From assembly GCA_963693315.1 (NCBI GenBank), contig OY856188.1, positions 310,001-374,000 of the forward strand: 64,000 bases of DNA, written 5' to 3'. The notes beneath the pieces are model-generated. The model saw only the letters and a list, made by a program, of their open reading frames with translations, searched no databases and had not been told where the DNA came from. The DNA comes from Diogma glabrata. Taxonomy: Eukaryota > Arthropoda > Insecta > Diptera > Cylindrotomidae. The position numbers and the translations under genes are program-made. This document shows, piece after piece, positions 1 through 14,589 of the stretch; position 1 is the first letter of the stretch; each line of letters starts with the position of its first letter.

Positions 1-3336
<3,336 letters not shown>

Positions 3337-4800
3337 TACATACACCCCTATAACTTGATGCCAATTCAGGATCTTTGTTCTCCTTAAGTATTGGAACCAC
3401 TCTGCTTTTTTCCATTTATCTGGTATTTTATTTTCCATCCATTCATTACTGAGCACAGAAAACAAATTTTGTTTTGCTTCCGTGCCCAATTTCTGAATCA
3501 TTCTATAACTCACTCTGTTTGTTCCTGGAGTAGAAAACTTAGAGTTGTCTAATGTCTTCATGAACTCACTTGATTCAAAAGGGCCACTCATATCATCACT
3601 TTCACATCCATAAACGTTCTAGAGAATCTATTCAAGCATCCACGTTACCCATCATTCTCATAAATTCAATCCCTTTTTCACGGTCATCCAACACCACATT
3701 CCTTCCACCAACTTTCATTCCTCTCACTCTATTGAATGTTTGCCATACATCCCGTGTAGTCGTCCTATGTGTCATTTCTGACACATAATTACGACAACAC
3801 TTTCTTGTTGCACTACGGATGGCCTTCTTTAACTTTGCTGTCAATCTAGACAAAGTTATTCTGTTTTGGATGCAAATGCACCGGTTAAAATTGCGTAAAG
3901 CCATCCGTTTTTTTTCATACCAGTACGGGATCTCATTATTCCACCAAGCTTTCACTCGAATATCTTTCATATCAACCGTTTTAACGCATATTACGTTCAT
4001 TCTCTCTATTTCACACCCAAGTTGTATCGCGTTAACGAAATCATTCACAGCGAGAATCTCATCCATTCGTTCCACCCATTTCTTTTCATTCATTAATTCC
4101 CTTTTATCCCGATAGAGCCTGTTATCTCTTACATTCATTTCGATCATATAATGATCTCCAGCCAAATTCTCTTCACTAACATTCCAAGTGATCTCGGTAG
4201 CCAGGTCAATCGACACCAAAGAGATATCGATTGAACTAGCTATTCCGCCCACTCTCGCTAACCTAGTTGGTCTACCATCATCCGGAATAACCATTTCGTT
4301 ATTCTGAATCAGGTCACTCAACCAGGTCAACCTCATACAGCCCCACATTCGCGCATGCGCATTCATATCTCCACCAATTATAAGATCACGTTTTCCTCTT
4401 GCCCATTCAAACAAACAATCAAGATCTCTCAAGGCACATTCTCTCTCTTCTGCATTCACAGCTGGGGGTACACACACACACTCACAAATAATAGATTTCT
4501 GTCCAAATTTTCTGTTTGTGCAGCAATAGCTTCCATAAACACAAAATTAGGCAAAAAAACACTGTGCAGTCGAATACTGATTTTAGCCAGTATAGCAACT
4601 CCACCATATCCGTCACCTCTCGGTTTAGACAGAAATCTATAAGCAGTCATTCGAAACGTCTTGCTTGCACGCTCCCATGTTTCACTAACAAGCACTACAT
4701 TCATACTCGTATCTGCCAGATAATTCTGCAGCATGTCACGCTTAACGTAAATGCTTTGAGAATTTATCTGGCTAATACTTAATCTTTCAATCGATCTAAT
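3337..4800 (-). pseudogene. I-like LINE ORF2: endonuclease and start of RT
   Basis: APE-type endonuclease plus the beginning of a reverse transcriptase. Reading the minus strand, the endonuclease starts near 4790 (ISQINSQS), with VLVSETWE near 4700, GGVAILAK near 4620, IIGGDMNAHARMWG near 4370 (Asp-x-Asn motif) and AGDHYMIEM near 4160 (DH motif). A helical linker follows (SEMTHRTTTRDVWQTFNRVRG near 3750). The RT begins at STPGTNRVSYRMIQKL near 3530 and IPDKWKKAEWF near 3420. At least two frameshifts break it, near 4470 and 3620. The catalytic RT core is absent, cut off at the junction with LINE A. Confidence 0.78.
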
Positions 4801-4875
4801 TCATTTCTTCATTTATACTAATTCACTGGAATCGTGCCTATAAGTCTCTTTAGTAAAAAAGGAAAATGGATTAAC

Positions 4876-4957
4876 ATAAATGTTTATATATACACATACA
4901 TACATATATATACACATACATATATACTTACATATATATACACATATATACATATAT
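4876..4957. repeat. TA/CA-rich microsatellite
   Basis: Imperfect tetranucleotide-like run (ATATACACATACATATATAC type). It lies between ORF1 and ORF2 of the minus-strand LINE, so it may have expanded after insertion. Confidence 0.85.
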
Positions 4958-4989
4958 GAGAGCAATAGTGCTGAAGGCACCAAAGCTCT

Positions 4990-6020
4990 TTATTCAATTA
5001 CCATTTCTAAGGTTTCCCCTAGAATAGCCCTCTCAACATCATTTAATAATGAGTATGATTGGGTTGCTGGTAATATTTTGGTATTAAGTTTAACCTCTTC
5101 TTTCTTGTTTGTAACATTAGAAGTTTTGACAAAATTCTTCAAGGATTTCAAATCACTGCTAGCTGTTGCTTGTGGTGTTTGTTTACTTCCTTGCTTTGCT
5201 GATTCGTTCTGATGTTGATTTTGATGATCTAATACGATTTTTGTTTGTTGGAAAGGTTGTACTGTTGTTTGATGTGGTAATACTTTTGGTGCATTTGTTA
5301 GTGCTGTTGATTGTTGTTGTATTTCTTTTGGTTGATTTGAATGTTGTTTTTGTTGATTCATTTGTTTATTTAATTGAAGCTCTATGATCGTTGGCATTTT
5401 TGATTCATAGGCTTGCTTTGTTGGCTTTTTTGATTCATGATGCGCTGTTAAAGTTCCTGCAAAACTCTTTGCGTAGGTAATGTTGTTACTGCCATTGTTT
5501 TTCAAAAAAATTTCTTTTGCTTTAAAATATGCCACTCGTTCGTTAGTTTTTATTATTGATATTTCACGTTCCTGTTTAAAAACTGGACAGTCTTTGCTAC
5601 TGCTTATGTGATCCCTTAAACAATTCACACACTTGATGTTTGCACAATTTTCTTTATGTTCGTCCAACTCTGGCTTAGCACATCTGCCACACATCGCGGG
5701 TCTGCTATACATCTGAACTTTGAATGCCCAAACTTTTGACAATTATAGCATCGCAATGGGTTCGGAACATACATTCTAACATCACATTCAATTAAACCTT
5801 TAAGTAGCTATAACTACTTTTGGTCTAACCGTTGTTGAAAAGGTTAATATATGCATGGTTGTGGGATCTCTATTACCATTAACAAATTTTGTAATTTTTT
5901 GTCCCTTGATTACTTTCTGCTTATTCATACCTTCTAGGATTTCCTCCTCGCTCAAATATTCTAATTCAGAACAAAAAATTAGCCCTCTTGATGTGTTCAA
6001 AAAGCTGTGCTCATGCACCT
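4990..6020 (-). pseudogene. I-like LINE ORF1 (gag-like), middle and C-terminal part
   Basis: Nucleic-acid-binding ORF1 protein of the LINE. On the minus strand it runs from VHEHSFLNTSRGLIFC (6020 downward) through a gag-like domain to zinc knuckles: CYNCQKFGHSKFRC near 5735, CGRCAKPELDEHKENC near 5690 and CVNCLRDHISSSKDC near 5630. The first knuckle is in a different frame from the other two, and another frameshift follows VRPKVVIAT near 5805, so there are at least two single-base breaks. A Gln-rich C-terminus (5150-5400) ends at 4990. Removing 6021-9069 plus one ACCT joins this part in frame to the N-terminal part at 9070-9431. Confidence 0.82.
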
Positions 6021-6456
6021 TATAACGGTTAGTAGCGCCATCTAGATCTCTAGATGTGAGAAAAGATGGCACTTACTAAAGTTAGAGATTTGTTTACCTG
6101 ACCGCATCTGATTCCCGCTCAATCGGCTTGGCTCAGCCCTTTTCTGTCGTGGGATTGAATCAGTAGTCAGGTAATCCTAGAAGAGAGCGGTTACAACAAC
6201 ATATACCCGATTTAAATTGGACTACCATCCCAACTTACCTTGCTGTTCCATACACCATGTTCTCACCCGATCATTCCATTAAGGAACGCATTTCGCTTTC
6301 GAAGGTATTACCTGGGCTCGGTAGCCCTCTGGATTTACCATTCTACCCGGAAATTACTCTACTATCGATTATCATAAATTAGCCCCACACCTAGCCACGC
6401 TAGTTACATTAACAAAAACTAGTCTTAATAAAACAATACACAACACATAAAATAAA

Positions 6457-7612
6457 CATACCAGATAGATATATATGAGCAATTTCACGAAGATTCAACA
6501 ACGTTTTGACTTGACCCCTTTTAATTTTGATTATTTTTTGTTTATAGATAGTCTTTGATAAATAAAAAATACGAGTTCTCTTAGAATTTTTTTTTTCGAC
6601 CAGGGGTCTTCACAGGGTGCCCCTCAATTTTTGTTATTTTGTGATGTGAGTGCATTTTGACGAGCGATTGTAGAAAAACTACTGAATCGATTTTCATAAA
6701 TGATATGTCGTTGAATAGGTATTAAAACAAAGTTTTTAAAAATGTACACTGTTAATTTTTTGAAATAATTTTTAACGGTGTAACATAAGAAAAAAACGGT
6801 GTAATTGAAAAAAAGATGGCATAGCCTTTTTTTTTTTTTTTTTTTTAACTTAATTGAAGCTTATTTTATATCTAACAACTTGTGAAAGTTTAGGACTAGC
6901 GTCATTTTTTGTTTTAGAGATAAAATTCGTTGTGCATATGACTGTTGGGAATCAGTTTTTTTTGTTCTGAAGGCAAATTATAAAAATGGCGATTTTTAGA
7001 TTCAGATTTTTTTTTTATGTTAAATATCAAATATTTTATTATTAAATGAACTTTTTAAAAAGCAATTTCAGTCAAGTTCAGCAAAATTTTGCGACATTTT
7101 GACTCGACCCTTTTTAACAAAAAAAACTGATTCCCGACAGTCATATGCACAACGAATTTTATCTCTAGAACAAAAAATGACGCTAGTCCTTAACTTTCAC
7201 AAGTTGTTAGATATAAAATAAGCTTCAATTAAGTTAAAAAAAAAAAAAAGGCTATGCCATCTTTTTTTCAATTACACCGTTTTTTTCTTATGTTACACCA
7301 TTAAAAATTATTTCAAAAAATTAACAGTGTACATTTTTAAAAACTTTGTTCTAATACCTATTCAACGACATATCATTTATGAAAATCGATTCAGTAGTTT
7401 TTCTACAATCGCTCGTCAAAATGCACTCACATCACAAAATAACAAAAATTGAGGGGCACCCTGTGAAGACCCCTGGTCGAAAAAAAAAATTCTAAGAGAA
7501 CTCGTATTTTTTATTTATCAAAGACTATCTATAAACAAAAAATAATCAAAATTAAAAGGGGTCAAGTCAAAACGTTGTTGAATCTTCGTGAAATTGCTCA
7601 TATATAGGTATG
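6457..7612. mobile_element. MULE-like foldback element
   Basis: A 1,156-bp element made of two arms of about 490 bp (roughly 6470-6965 and 7119-7606) that are near-perfect inverted copies, around a ~150-bp centre. Outer ends are CATACC…GGTATG; the left arm has an extra AGATAGATA just inside. It is flanked by the direct repeat TAAAATAAA (6448-6456 and 7613-7621), a 9-bp target duplication. Long terminal inverted repeats with 9-bp duplications are typical of Mutator-like elements. No transposase; non-autonomous. Confidence 0.82.
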
Positions 7613-7832
7613 TAAAATAAACAAACACGAACTCACCTACCCTACCGCAGTTTGCAACGTTGTTCAGGTATCAATTATGCCCGATAGAGTAAACCCGTTC
7701 AATAAGTGAAACCCAAAAATTCTCTTCACTTCAACAACTTTTATTGAATATTGTGTTATAATAGTTTAATCACTTAATTATTAATAGCCTGAGTTGCTAA
7801 TTTAACCACTTAAACTACGATCGTTAGTATTA

Positions 7833-8312
7833 ACAATTTTTCCACTTAAATTTCGATCGGTATTAATAAATCAGTATTAATAAATTTACCACTTACAAAA
7901 ATTTTTTTTATATGCTGATCGATTATATTTGTTCTAATTTGATCTGTTGAATTACAATTTTCCACTTAAATATCGATCACTATTAATAAATTAACCAATT
8001 ACAAAATTTTGGTTATGCTGATCGATCATATTTGTTCTAATTTGATCTTTTTAGTTACAATTTTCCACTTAAATATCGATCACTATTAATAAATTAACCA
8101 ATCACAAAATTTTGGTTATGCTGATCGATTATATTTGTTCTAATTTGATCGTTTGAATTACAATTTTTCACCTAAATATCGATCACTATTAATAAATTAA
8201 CCAATTGCAAAATTTTTGTTATTATGATCAATTATATTTGTTTTAATTTGATCGTTTGAATTACAATTTTCCACTTAAATAACGATCACTAGTATTAATA
8301 AATTTACCACTT
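7833..8312. repeat. ~104-bp tandem repeat array
   Basis: About 4.5 copies of a unit containing TTACAATTTTCCACTTAAAT, CGATCACTATTAATAAATTA and GCTGATCGATTATATTTGTT. Unit starts are near 7833, 7950, 8055, 8158 and 8262. It lies inside the solo-LTR-like insertion. Confidence 0.9.
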
Positions 8313-8966
8313 ATGAAAACCACCAAAAAAAAATACAAAAATGCAATACAAAACGAAAATTACACCACAAAAAAAATTAAGAGAAAATTAAAAGTAAAGA
8401 TTCGACTAAAAACAAAAATAAACACAGATAACCCGAACTACATATATTCACCAGAAACAAGGTATCTCCTCGTCCGCTCCTTGATAATCTTTTTTCGAGT
8501 CCCGACCAACCATTCTCCAACTTAACTCAAAACCTCGGTTTTATTTGATCCGCTCAAAAAAAACAAAAAAAAAAATCGTCAAGTTAGTGAAAAAAAACCA
8601 CAATTCCAGAAACCTAATTGTGTGAAAATAAATTTTCTCACAATTAAAACAAAGAAACCTATTAAGTTTAAAATGACTGAATTTCAGTCGAAAAGAAAGA
8701 AACAATTAGAAAATTTAAGAATAAGTTTTTGCATACATTACAAAAACGAGTTATGAAAATTTTGATTGTGAGAACATTTTAATTTATGAAAATTTTGATC
8801 TAGAGCATTTGTCTAGACTGAAGTTGAAACCCATATTTTTATGAAATTGGAAAACAGCTGAAATGTGTGAACAATTTAATTTAATTAAATGAGTTTTTGC
8901 GAATTAGCAAAACCAAAATATGGAAACTAGCTTTGAGAATGGGTGTAATGTAATGCAACATCAATA
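8313..8966. other. AT-rich interior of the LTR-like insertion
   Basis: Between the tandem array and the insertion border. Short open frames here are Lys/Asn-rich low-complexity translations with no recognisable domain. Confidence 0.4.
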
Positions 8967-9069
8967 TTAATTATTTGTATTATTTCTGGAATTGGGCAAC
9001 TTGGGACGAAGGAACGTAATAAAAGAAAATATTAGGAGAGCGGTGTGTTTGTGAATATCCTTCGTCACA

Positions 9070-9431
9070 ACCTCTATTGGAATAACACCTCCTAACAACT
9101 TAGCTTTTAAGAGAGCTTTGCCACCTAGTACTTTGCTTGTGAGCACTAGCAAATCTCCGCTTCTCAGTTTTTGAATTTCTTTGGTATATGTAGTGATCAT
9201 ACCAATGCTCTTAGAACTAAAGAAAACTGACTGCTTTTGGAAAGATTTAGACTCACCTAAATGTTTAATTACATAATATTTTTCTTCTTCCTCATCAGTT
9301 TTATGAAAAAAACTGTTTGTAGTTGATCTTTCCAAAAAACCTCGTTTTTGTCTTTTAGGACCTTAAATATTTGGAAAATCCTCCATATTTTCAAGAATAG
9401 AGAAACTATTCCTTAATTCAATACCAGTCAT
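9070..9431 (-). pseudogene. I-like LINE ORF1, N-terminal part
   Basis: N-terminus of the gag-like ORF1 protein. The minus strand reads from ATG at 9431 (MTGIELRNSFSILE) through one in-frame TAA near 9361. It continues as KYYVIKHLGESKSF, IQKLRSGDLLVLTS and ALLKAKLLGGVIPIEV, the conserved opening of insect I/Jockey ORF1 proteins (a phrase of the type 'kkLRsGdLLv…'). Coding stops at the ACCT border of the LTR-like insertion and resumes in frame at 6020. ATG 9431 is the first Met of the frame; the next is at 9386. Confidence 0.8.
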
Positions 9432-9599
9432 CTTGCACTGGCGGGCAGATTTCCTCCTTAAATTGACACCAACCTTCAAAATAATTGTTTTTGCTTTCTC
9501 ACAATAATAAATTATTTTCACTTTTAAAGTATATAAGTTCGATAATTAAATAAAATGAAAAATTCACAACACCTTCACTTAGAAGTTAGAACTAAGTCT

Positions 9600-9995
9600 A
9601 CATTCACATGACTGTTTTACTTCGGTCTGAAAGACCTAAGTATTACATTCATGAGACAAAAGTGAAATTCTTTCCCCCACTTTTTTTGACATTTCTCGAC
9701 GTTTTAGGACCTCCTGATTCTAAAAAAGCAAAAAAAAAACGTATGTCTGTCTGCCGGCCGGCCGTCCGCCGTCATCACCTACGCTGCAGGGAAAACCGCT
9801 GGAGGGATTTCAAAATTTTTTCTAAAAATAGGTATTCACAAAGGACAGGTCCGAAAGGACGCTGTGTTCGATAACTGTACCGGAAGTGTGTCAAAAAAAT
9901 CATTATGTGTGTCAAAAAAATCATTATGTGTGTCAAAAATAGCAAATTTTCATATTTTTGGCTGGTTCATTTTAAGTGATTACGAGTAGGAACAT
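9600..9995 (+). repeat. Inverted repeat, outer left arm
   Basis: Matches the reverse complement of 15590-15965. Shared landmarks, in order, are CGGTCTGAAAGACCTAAG, CCCCCACTTTTTTTGACATT, AAAACCGCTGGAGGGATTTC, CTAAAAATAGGTATTC, CCGAAAGGAC, TAACTGTACCGGAAGTGTGT and TTCATTTTAAGTGATTACGA. A third single copy lies at 57640-57800. It has no coding capacity that I recognise. Confidence 0.8.
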
Positions 9996-10047
9996 TAAAT
10001 TTGGAGAAATTTTGATGGTAGGGATTAGTATGTGAGATCAAAAACTA

Positions 10048-10735
10048 TATTATTGCATTATAAGTTTGTCAAAAAAATGTTGTCAAGTGTGTCAAAAGAA
10101 ATATTTTCATTTAATTTTTTACCTAATTTTTTGGAAAAAAAATTAAATTAATTGTTTGTTTGGAATGAGATTTTATTATTATTATTGAGAACTATTGCAT
10201 TATAAGTTTGTCAAAAAAATGTTGTCAAGTGTGTCAAAAGAAAGATTTTTATTTATTTGTTTACCTAATTTTTTGGAAAAAAAATAAACTTAATTGTTTG
10301 TTTGAAATGAAGTTTTATTATATTATTATTGAGAATTATGGCATTATAAGTTTGTCAAAAAAATGTTGTCAAGTGTGTCAAAAGCAAGATTTTTATTTAT
10401 TTTTTTACCCAATTTTTTGGAAAAAACAAAATGGTTTGTTTGAAATGAAATTTTATTATTATTATTGAGAATTATGGCGTTATAAGTTTGTCAAAAAAAT
10501 GTTGTCAACTGTGTCAAAAGATTTTTATTTATTTTTTTGCCCAATTTTTTGGAAAAAAATAAAATTGTTTCTTTAAATTGAAATTTTATTATTATTATTG
10601 AGAATTATGGCATTATAAGTTTGTCAAAATATGTTGTCAAAAGAAAGGTTTTTATTTATTTTTTGCCCAATTTTTTTAGAAAAAAATAAAATTTATAGTT
10701 TGTATGACATGATATTTAATTATTATATTGTATTA
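10048..10735 (+). repeat. ~140-bp tandem repeat array
   Basis: Five units plus a part unit, each with GGCATTATAAGTTTGTCAAA, TGTTGTCAAGTGTGTCAAAA and a TTATTATTATTGAGAATTATG run. The TAAGTTTG landmark sits at 10061, 10203, 10347, 10483 and 10616. A last unit resumes at 11776 after the LINE at 10735-11775. Confidence 0.92.
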
Positions 10736-11775
10736 TATTGTTCATATTATACATAAATGACATCACAGAAGCAGTTAAATATTGTCAGATAAATTTATTT
10801 GCTGATGATACTCTTCTTTCAATAGCAGACTCCAATTTTGAAATTGCAATAGAAAAGTTAAATATTGATTTACAAAATTTGTCAAAATATTTTAATTACA
10901 ATAAGCTAAAAATTAATATTGATAAAACGAAATGCATGTTACTTACTAATAAAGTCAGTATTTCATCAAATAATACTGTTCAATTGGCTGGCAATTATAT
11001 CGAATTTGTTGATAAAATTAAGTACCTAGGTATAATAATTGACTAAAAATTAAAATTTAATGAACATGTTAACTATATTTCGAAAAAAATTGCTAGCAAA
11101 ATTACGCTTTTATCAAGATTGGGAAGAAAGCTAACCCTCGAAACTCGCATAATTTTCTATAAAACGTTAATTGCACCACATTTTGAGTATTGTTCGTCGA
11201 TTTTATACCTAATTAATGCAAATTGTATGGGGAAGCTACAGAAATTACAAAATCGGGCAATGAGAACGATACTAAAAACAAATAGATATACTTCTGTGCG
11301 TTTAATGTTGGAAACCTTAAATTTTTCGACCGTCAAACGAAGAATATATTTAAACACTTTAAAGTTTATTTTTTCATTAAACAGTAGGAAAAATAACAAA
11401 ATTTCCAGAAATTTCAAATATATAGGTGATTTTCACCAACATGAAACCAGGGCTAGGAAAAAGATCAAATTGCCGCAGTATAGAATGAGCTCAGCGCAAA
11501 ATTCGTTACTATATAAGGGAGTACAGCTCTATAATTCCATTCCTGATGAAATAAAAGATTCAAGAAATATTAAAATATTTAAATATAAGTGTAATAAATG
11601 GCTAGAAGCTTTAGAACTAATTTAATTTTTAAGCTCAATCAAGTCATTAAAATATTTATTGGTATACTTTTTTGAATTCAGATCGTTAAAAATAATTATT
11701 TAGTAAATGTTTAAAATACGATGTTACAAAATATTAATGTTACAAGATTATCGAAAGATAAATAAATATTATTAT
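10735..11775 (+). mobile_element. 5'-truncated LINE with (ATT)n tail
   Basis: LINE fragment inserted inside the 140-bp tandem array, at its internal ATT trinucleotide run. It begins within the RT domain just before the YINDI motif, which is normal 5' truncation. It ends …AATAAATATTATTATTAT and rejoins the array unit at GAGAATTATGGC. Confidence 0.82.
10738..11625 (+). pseudogene. LINE reverse transcriptase, C-terminal half
   Basis: Starts at FILYINDI, followed by LFADDTLLS (catalytic Asp pair near 10800), NKLKINIDKTKCML, VDKIKYLGIII, LLSRLGRKLTLETR and LQKLQNRAMRTILK, the usual order of the palm, thumb and C-terminal region in CR1/Jockey-group LINEs. The frame is open to 11625 except for one TAA at 11044-11046. 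It is a different family from L1x, with low similarity outside the motifs. Confidence 0.85.
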
Positions 11776-12340
11776 TATAGAGAATTATGGCATTATAAGT
11801 TTGTCAAAAAATAATGTCAAGTGTGTCAAAAAATGATTTCATTTAATTTTTTAGCCAATTCTTTGGAAAAAAATGTAGCTGTTTTTATGACGTAAATGTA
11901 ATTTAAAATGAAATTGGACATGGAAATTTTTGAATTTGTTATAGTTTTTGAAATATTTTTGGAATTTTGAAAATGTTTGTATTTATGATTTTGTAATAAT
12001 TTTTGCAATATTTTTAGAATTTCGGCAAAAGTTTTAAGTTTTGATTTTGTAAGAATTTTTGGAATATTTTTAGAATTTTGAAAAATCTTTAATTTTTGAT
12101 ATTATTATAATTTTTGGAATTTTGAAAAAATTTTCAATTTTTGATTTTGTAATAATTTTTGCAATATTTTTAGAATTTTGGAAAAAGTTTGAATTTTTAA
12201 GAATTTTTGAAATATTATTGGAATTTAGAAAAAATTTAAATATTTGATTTTATTCTAATTTTTGGAATATTTTTGGAATTTTGAAAAAGTTTGGTTTTAT
12301 TTAATTTAACAATATTTTTGGAATTTTGATTATAATTTTC
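11776..12340. repeat. End of 140-bp array and TTTTGGAAT-rich degenerate repeats
   Basis: The last array unit runs to about 11880. From about 11900 there are repeated variants of TTTTTGGAATATTTTTAGAA and TTGAAAAAGTTTGAATTTTT with a rough 60-bp spacing. Confidence 0.7.
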
Positions 12341-13046
12341 CGGCAACGTATTGATGTTTCGTGTTAGTTTTGTAATAAATTTTTAAACAGAGATAAAAAA
12401 TACTTGTACTTTAACAAAGAGTTATGTTTGATATACATCGCTGATCGAAACTAAAAACCATGTCCTCATAAAAGTTTTTTGCCGAAAACTATATCAAAAC
12501 CCTTAACCCAGACCGAAGTCTTGATATCTCAGAGCTGTGAGAGCCTTCATATTTTCTCGTTGTTTTTTTTTTTCATTTTTGGTTGTTGTTGTTGTTTTCT
12601 CCATACAAAAACACATAGAAACTAACGCCTCTTTATTTCAATGTCAAAACTAAAGTTCTCCAAAAAACAACGATATAAACAACCAATTTATCTCGGGCAT
12701 AGTAATTTTGGTTGTTTTTTATCGTTGTTTTTCTTTAAAGTCGGTAAGTTTTTATCGACATGTATACTTTTTTATCAATTAAATTATTGTCAATATTTAA
12801 AAATGTTGTAACGATTAATTAAATTGATATTTTATTTATCTTTAAATTGAAATTTCATTAAAATTAATAAGAGGACTGATATTTTATAGGTAGAATATAT
12901 AGAAATCGAGGAAAATTTAAAGATCTCTAACCAAAACATGAATAAATTTTACTAGCTATGATAATCTTATATTCAATATCAATTTCATTATGATATTCTT
13001 ATTTATTAAATTATTTACAAGTAAAATAAATAACACTAGTTTACAA
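12341..13046. other. AT-rich spacer, no gene seen
   Basis: Contains two opposed GTTGTTTTT-rich segments near 12570-12740. No open frame or known repeat recognised. Confidence 0.4.
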
Positions 13047-13567
13047 GAAAAATCTCCCGAAATAAAACCCAACTTTTCTTATAGATTTAAACCTCTTGAA
13101 CACGAATACCATATTCATTTTTTTTGGTTAGCTCTTATTTTTGAGATATTCACGAAAAACCAATTTTTTTGGTGATCAAAAATGTTGTTTCGGTTTTTGG
13201 GTCTCATATTTTACAAAACAAACAAATTAAATATATTATTGAAACAAATGCATAGTAAATATGCCAACAAACATTTTGAGCTATATTTTGTAAAAATCCA
13301 TTATGGATTCTGGAAGTTACAGTCGAAAAAAGTTGAAAAAATACGAAAAATTCACGTTTTTTTAAAATTTTTTCATTTTCAACGCCATAAATTTTGAACA
13401 AATAAAGACGCTAATTTTTTTTAATTCCTTGGATCCTATAGTAGCTTCAATTTTCTTTTTTTTAAACTGAAAGATACGAATATTGGTCCAATTTGCACCA
13501 AATTATTCAAGTTTTCCCAAAGAAAGTCAAAACTCAAAATTTGGAAAAAATAATTTTTTACTTAATT
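13047..13567 (+). repeat. Inverted repeat, inner left arm
   Basis: Reverse complement of 14590-15115 at roughly 85% by eye, with a ~1.0-kb spacer. Landmarks include AATCTCCCGAAATAAAACCC, TTCACGAAAAACCAATTTTT, GTAAAAATCCATTATGGATT and CTTGGATCCTATAGTAGCTT. Short ORFs inside it are unsupported. Confidence 0.85.
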
Positions 13568-14589
13568 TATTGTGCCATAAAAAATAATTTTAAAAGTTCA
13601 GTCGTTCTCAAACATCAGTAAAGAATTATTTTAAAATAGTAAAGTATAATTTCCATTTTTGTTTTCGAAGTTGGGAATTGGATCGATATGAGACGTATAT
13701 AAAAAATATAAACAAAAGATAATGAATTGTGAGGAGAGGCAAAACATCATAACATCAGAACTATTTAAGTTAGTTCAAAGTTAAGCGCCTATTTATGTCT
13801 ATTAATACCTGTAAGGTTTGTTTCTTTGATTTTTTCTCTTTTTTTGATAATGTAATTTTTTTTCTATCACCGCCCACCTTGTGTTACTCCTTACGTTTAT
13901 GATCATTTTAAGTTAAATTTAAGAAAATAATTACTTCTCCTTTTTAATAATTTTCGGTTTTCCCAACTTTTGTTTAGTTTAATGAGGTCTCTTTTTGAGT
14001 AGATAACTGTCGTATGATTAGCTGCAAATATAATCTCTCTGAGGATAAATTTAATTCCAAACATTCAAGTGAAAATATTAATTAAAAAAGAAAAAATATT
14101 AGGAATATAAATTTTAAATAGTGTATTGTTTTTAAAAACCAATAAATCAATAATGATAGCTGCCTTGTAAAGCAACATAGATTGTTAGTAAAGTGTAAAT
14201 TCAACTTTATTTAAATGGCATCGTCAAGAAATTTCAAATGTAAAAATTGCCCAAATTCATTTTGTTTTGTTTTTGTGGAAGTTACCTAATACATACTGCT
14301 AAAAGAATCACCCCATTTATAAGAACTGCCTATCTTCATTACTTTTTGATATTTTCTAACTCCCAAAATAAATCCGAGGCAGATCATGTCAAAAAACTTC
14401 ACAAAAAAATCTCAATATCGAGAAAAATCAAATACAAATAAAATATAACTTTTGTCAAAAAAGACATTTCATAATCAACTACCTGATATTTTCCAACTCA
14501 TAAAATAATTCCAAGGTGGGAGGAGCTAAATCTAATACGAAAACAACTTATATATAAATCAATTATGTTGCAGAATTTAAATTATTCTT
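13568..14589. other. Spacer between the inner inverted arms
   Basis: AT-rich, with no domain-bearing frame. The only 64-codon frame (14247-14441) has no recognisable similarity. Confidence 0.4.

Larger units (their letters stand above)
6021..9069 (-). mobile_element. Solo-LTR-like insertion in the LINE ORF1
   Basis: A 3,049-bp insertion flanked by the 4-bp direct repeat ACCT (6017-6020 and 9070-9073). On the minus strand it starts TGTGACGAAGG and ends CGTTATA, that is TGTGACG against TATAACG as degenerate inverted ends. These are the ends and 4-bp duplication of a Gypsy-type LTR. No gag or pol is inside, so a solo LTR fits best. Subtracting the nested foldback (6457-7612 plus one 9-bp duplication) leaves about 1.9 kb. 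Removing the whole insertion and one ACCT restores the LINE frame as IPIEVHEHSFLNTSRG, which fixes the borders exactly. Confidence 0.7.
3337..9600 (-). mobile_element. I-clade-like LINE, truncated and interrupted
   Basis: Minus-strand LINE with a gag-like ORF1 (three CCHC zinc knuckles) followed by an endonuclease/RT ORF2, the I/Jockey order. ORF1 is interrupted by the insertion at 6021-9069. ORF2 stops early in the RT domain at the junction with LINE copy A, so most of RT and the 3' UTR are missing. The 5' limit is not defined; 9432-9600 is probably its 5' UTR. A CA/TA microsatellite lies between the two ORFs at 4876-4957. Confidence 0.75.

Noticed and set aside
3819..4115. Plus-strand frames over 3570-4780
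   Set aside because: Antisense of the minus-strand LINE ORF2, which has clear endonuclease motifs.
5166..5387. Plus-strand frame rich in Val/Leu (membrane-like)
   Set aside because: Antisense shadow of the Gln-rich tail of the LINE ORF1.
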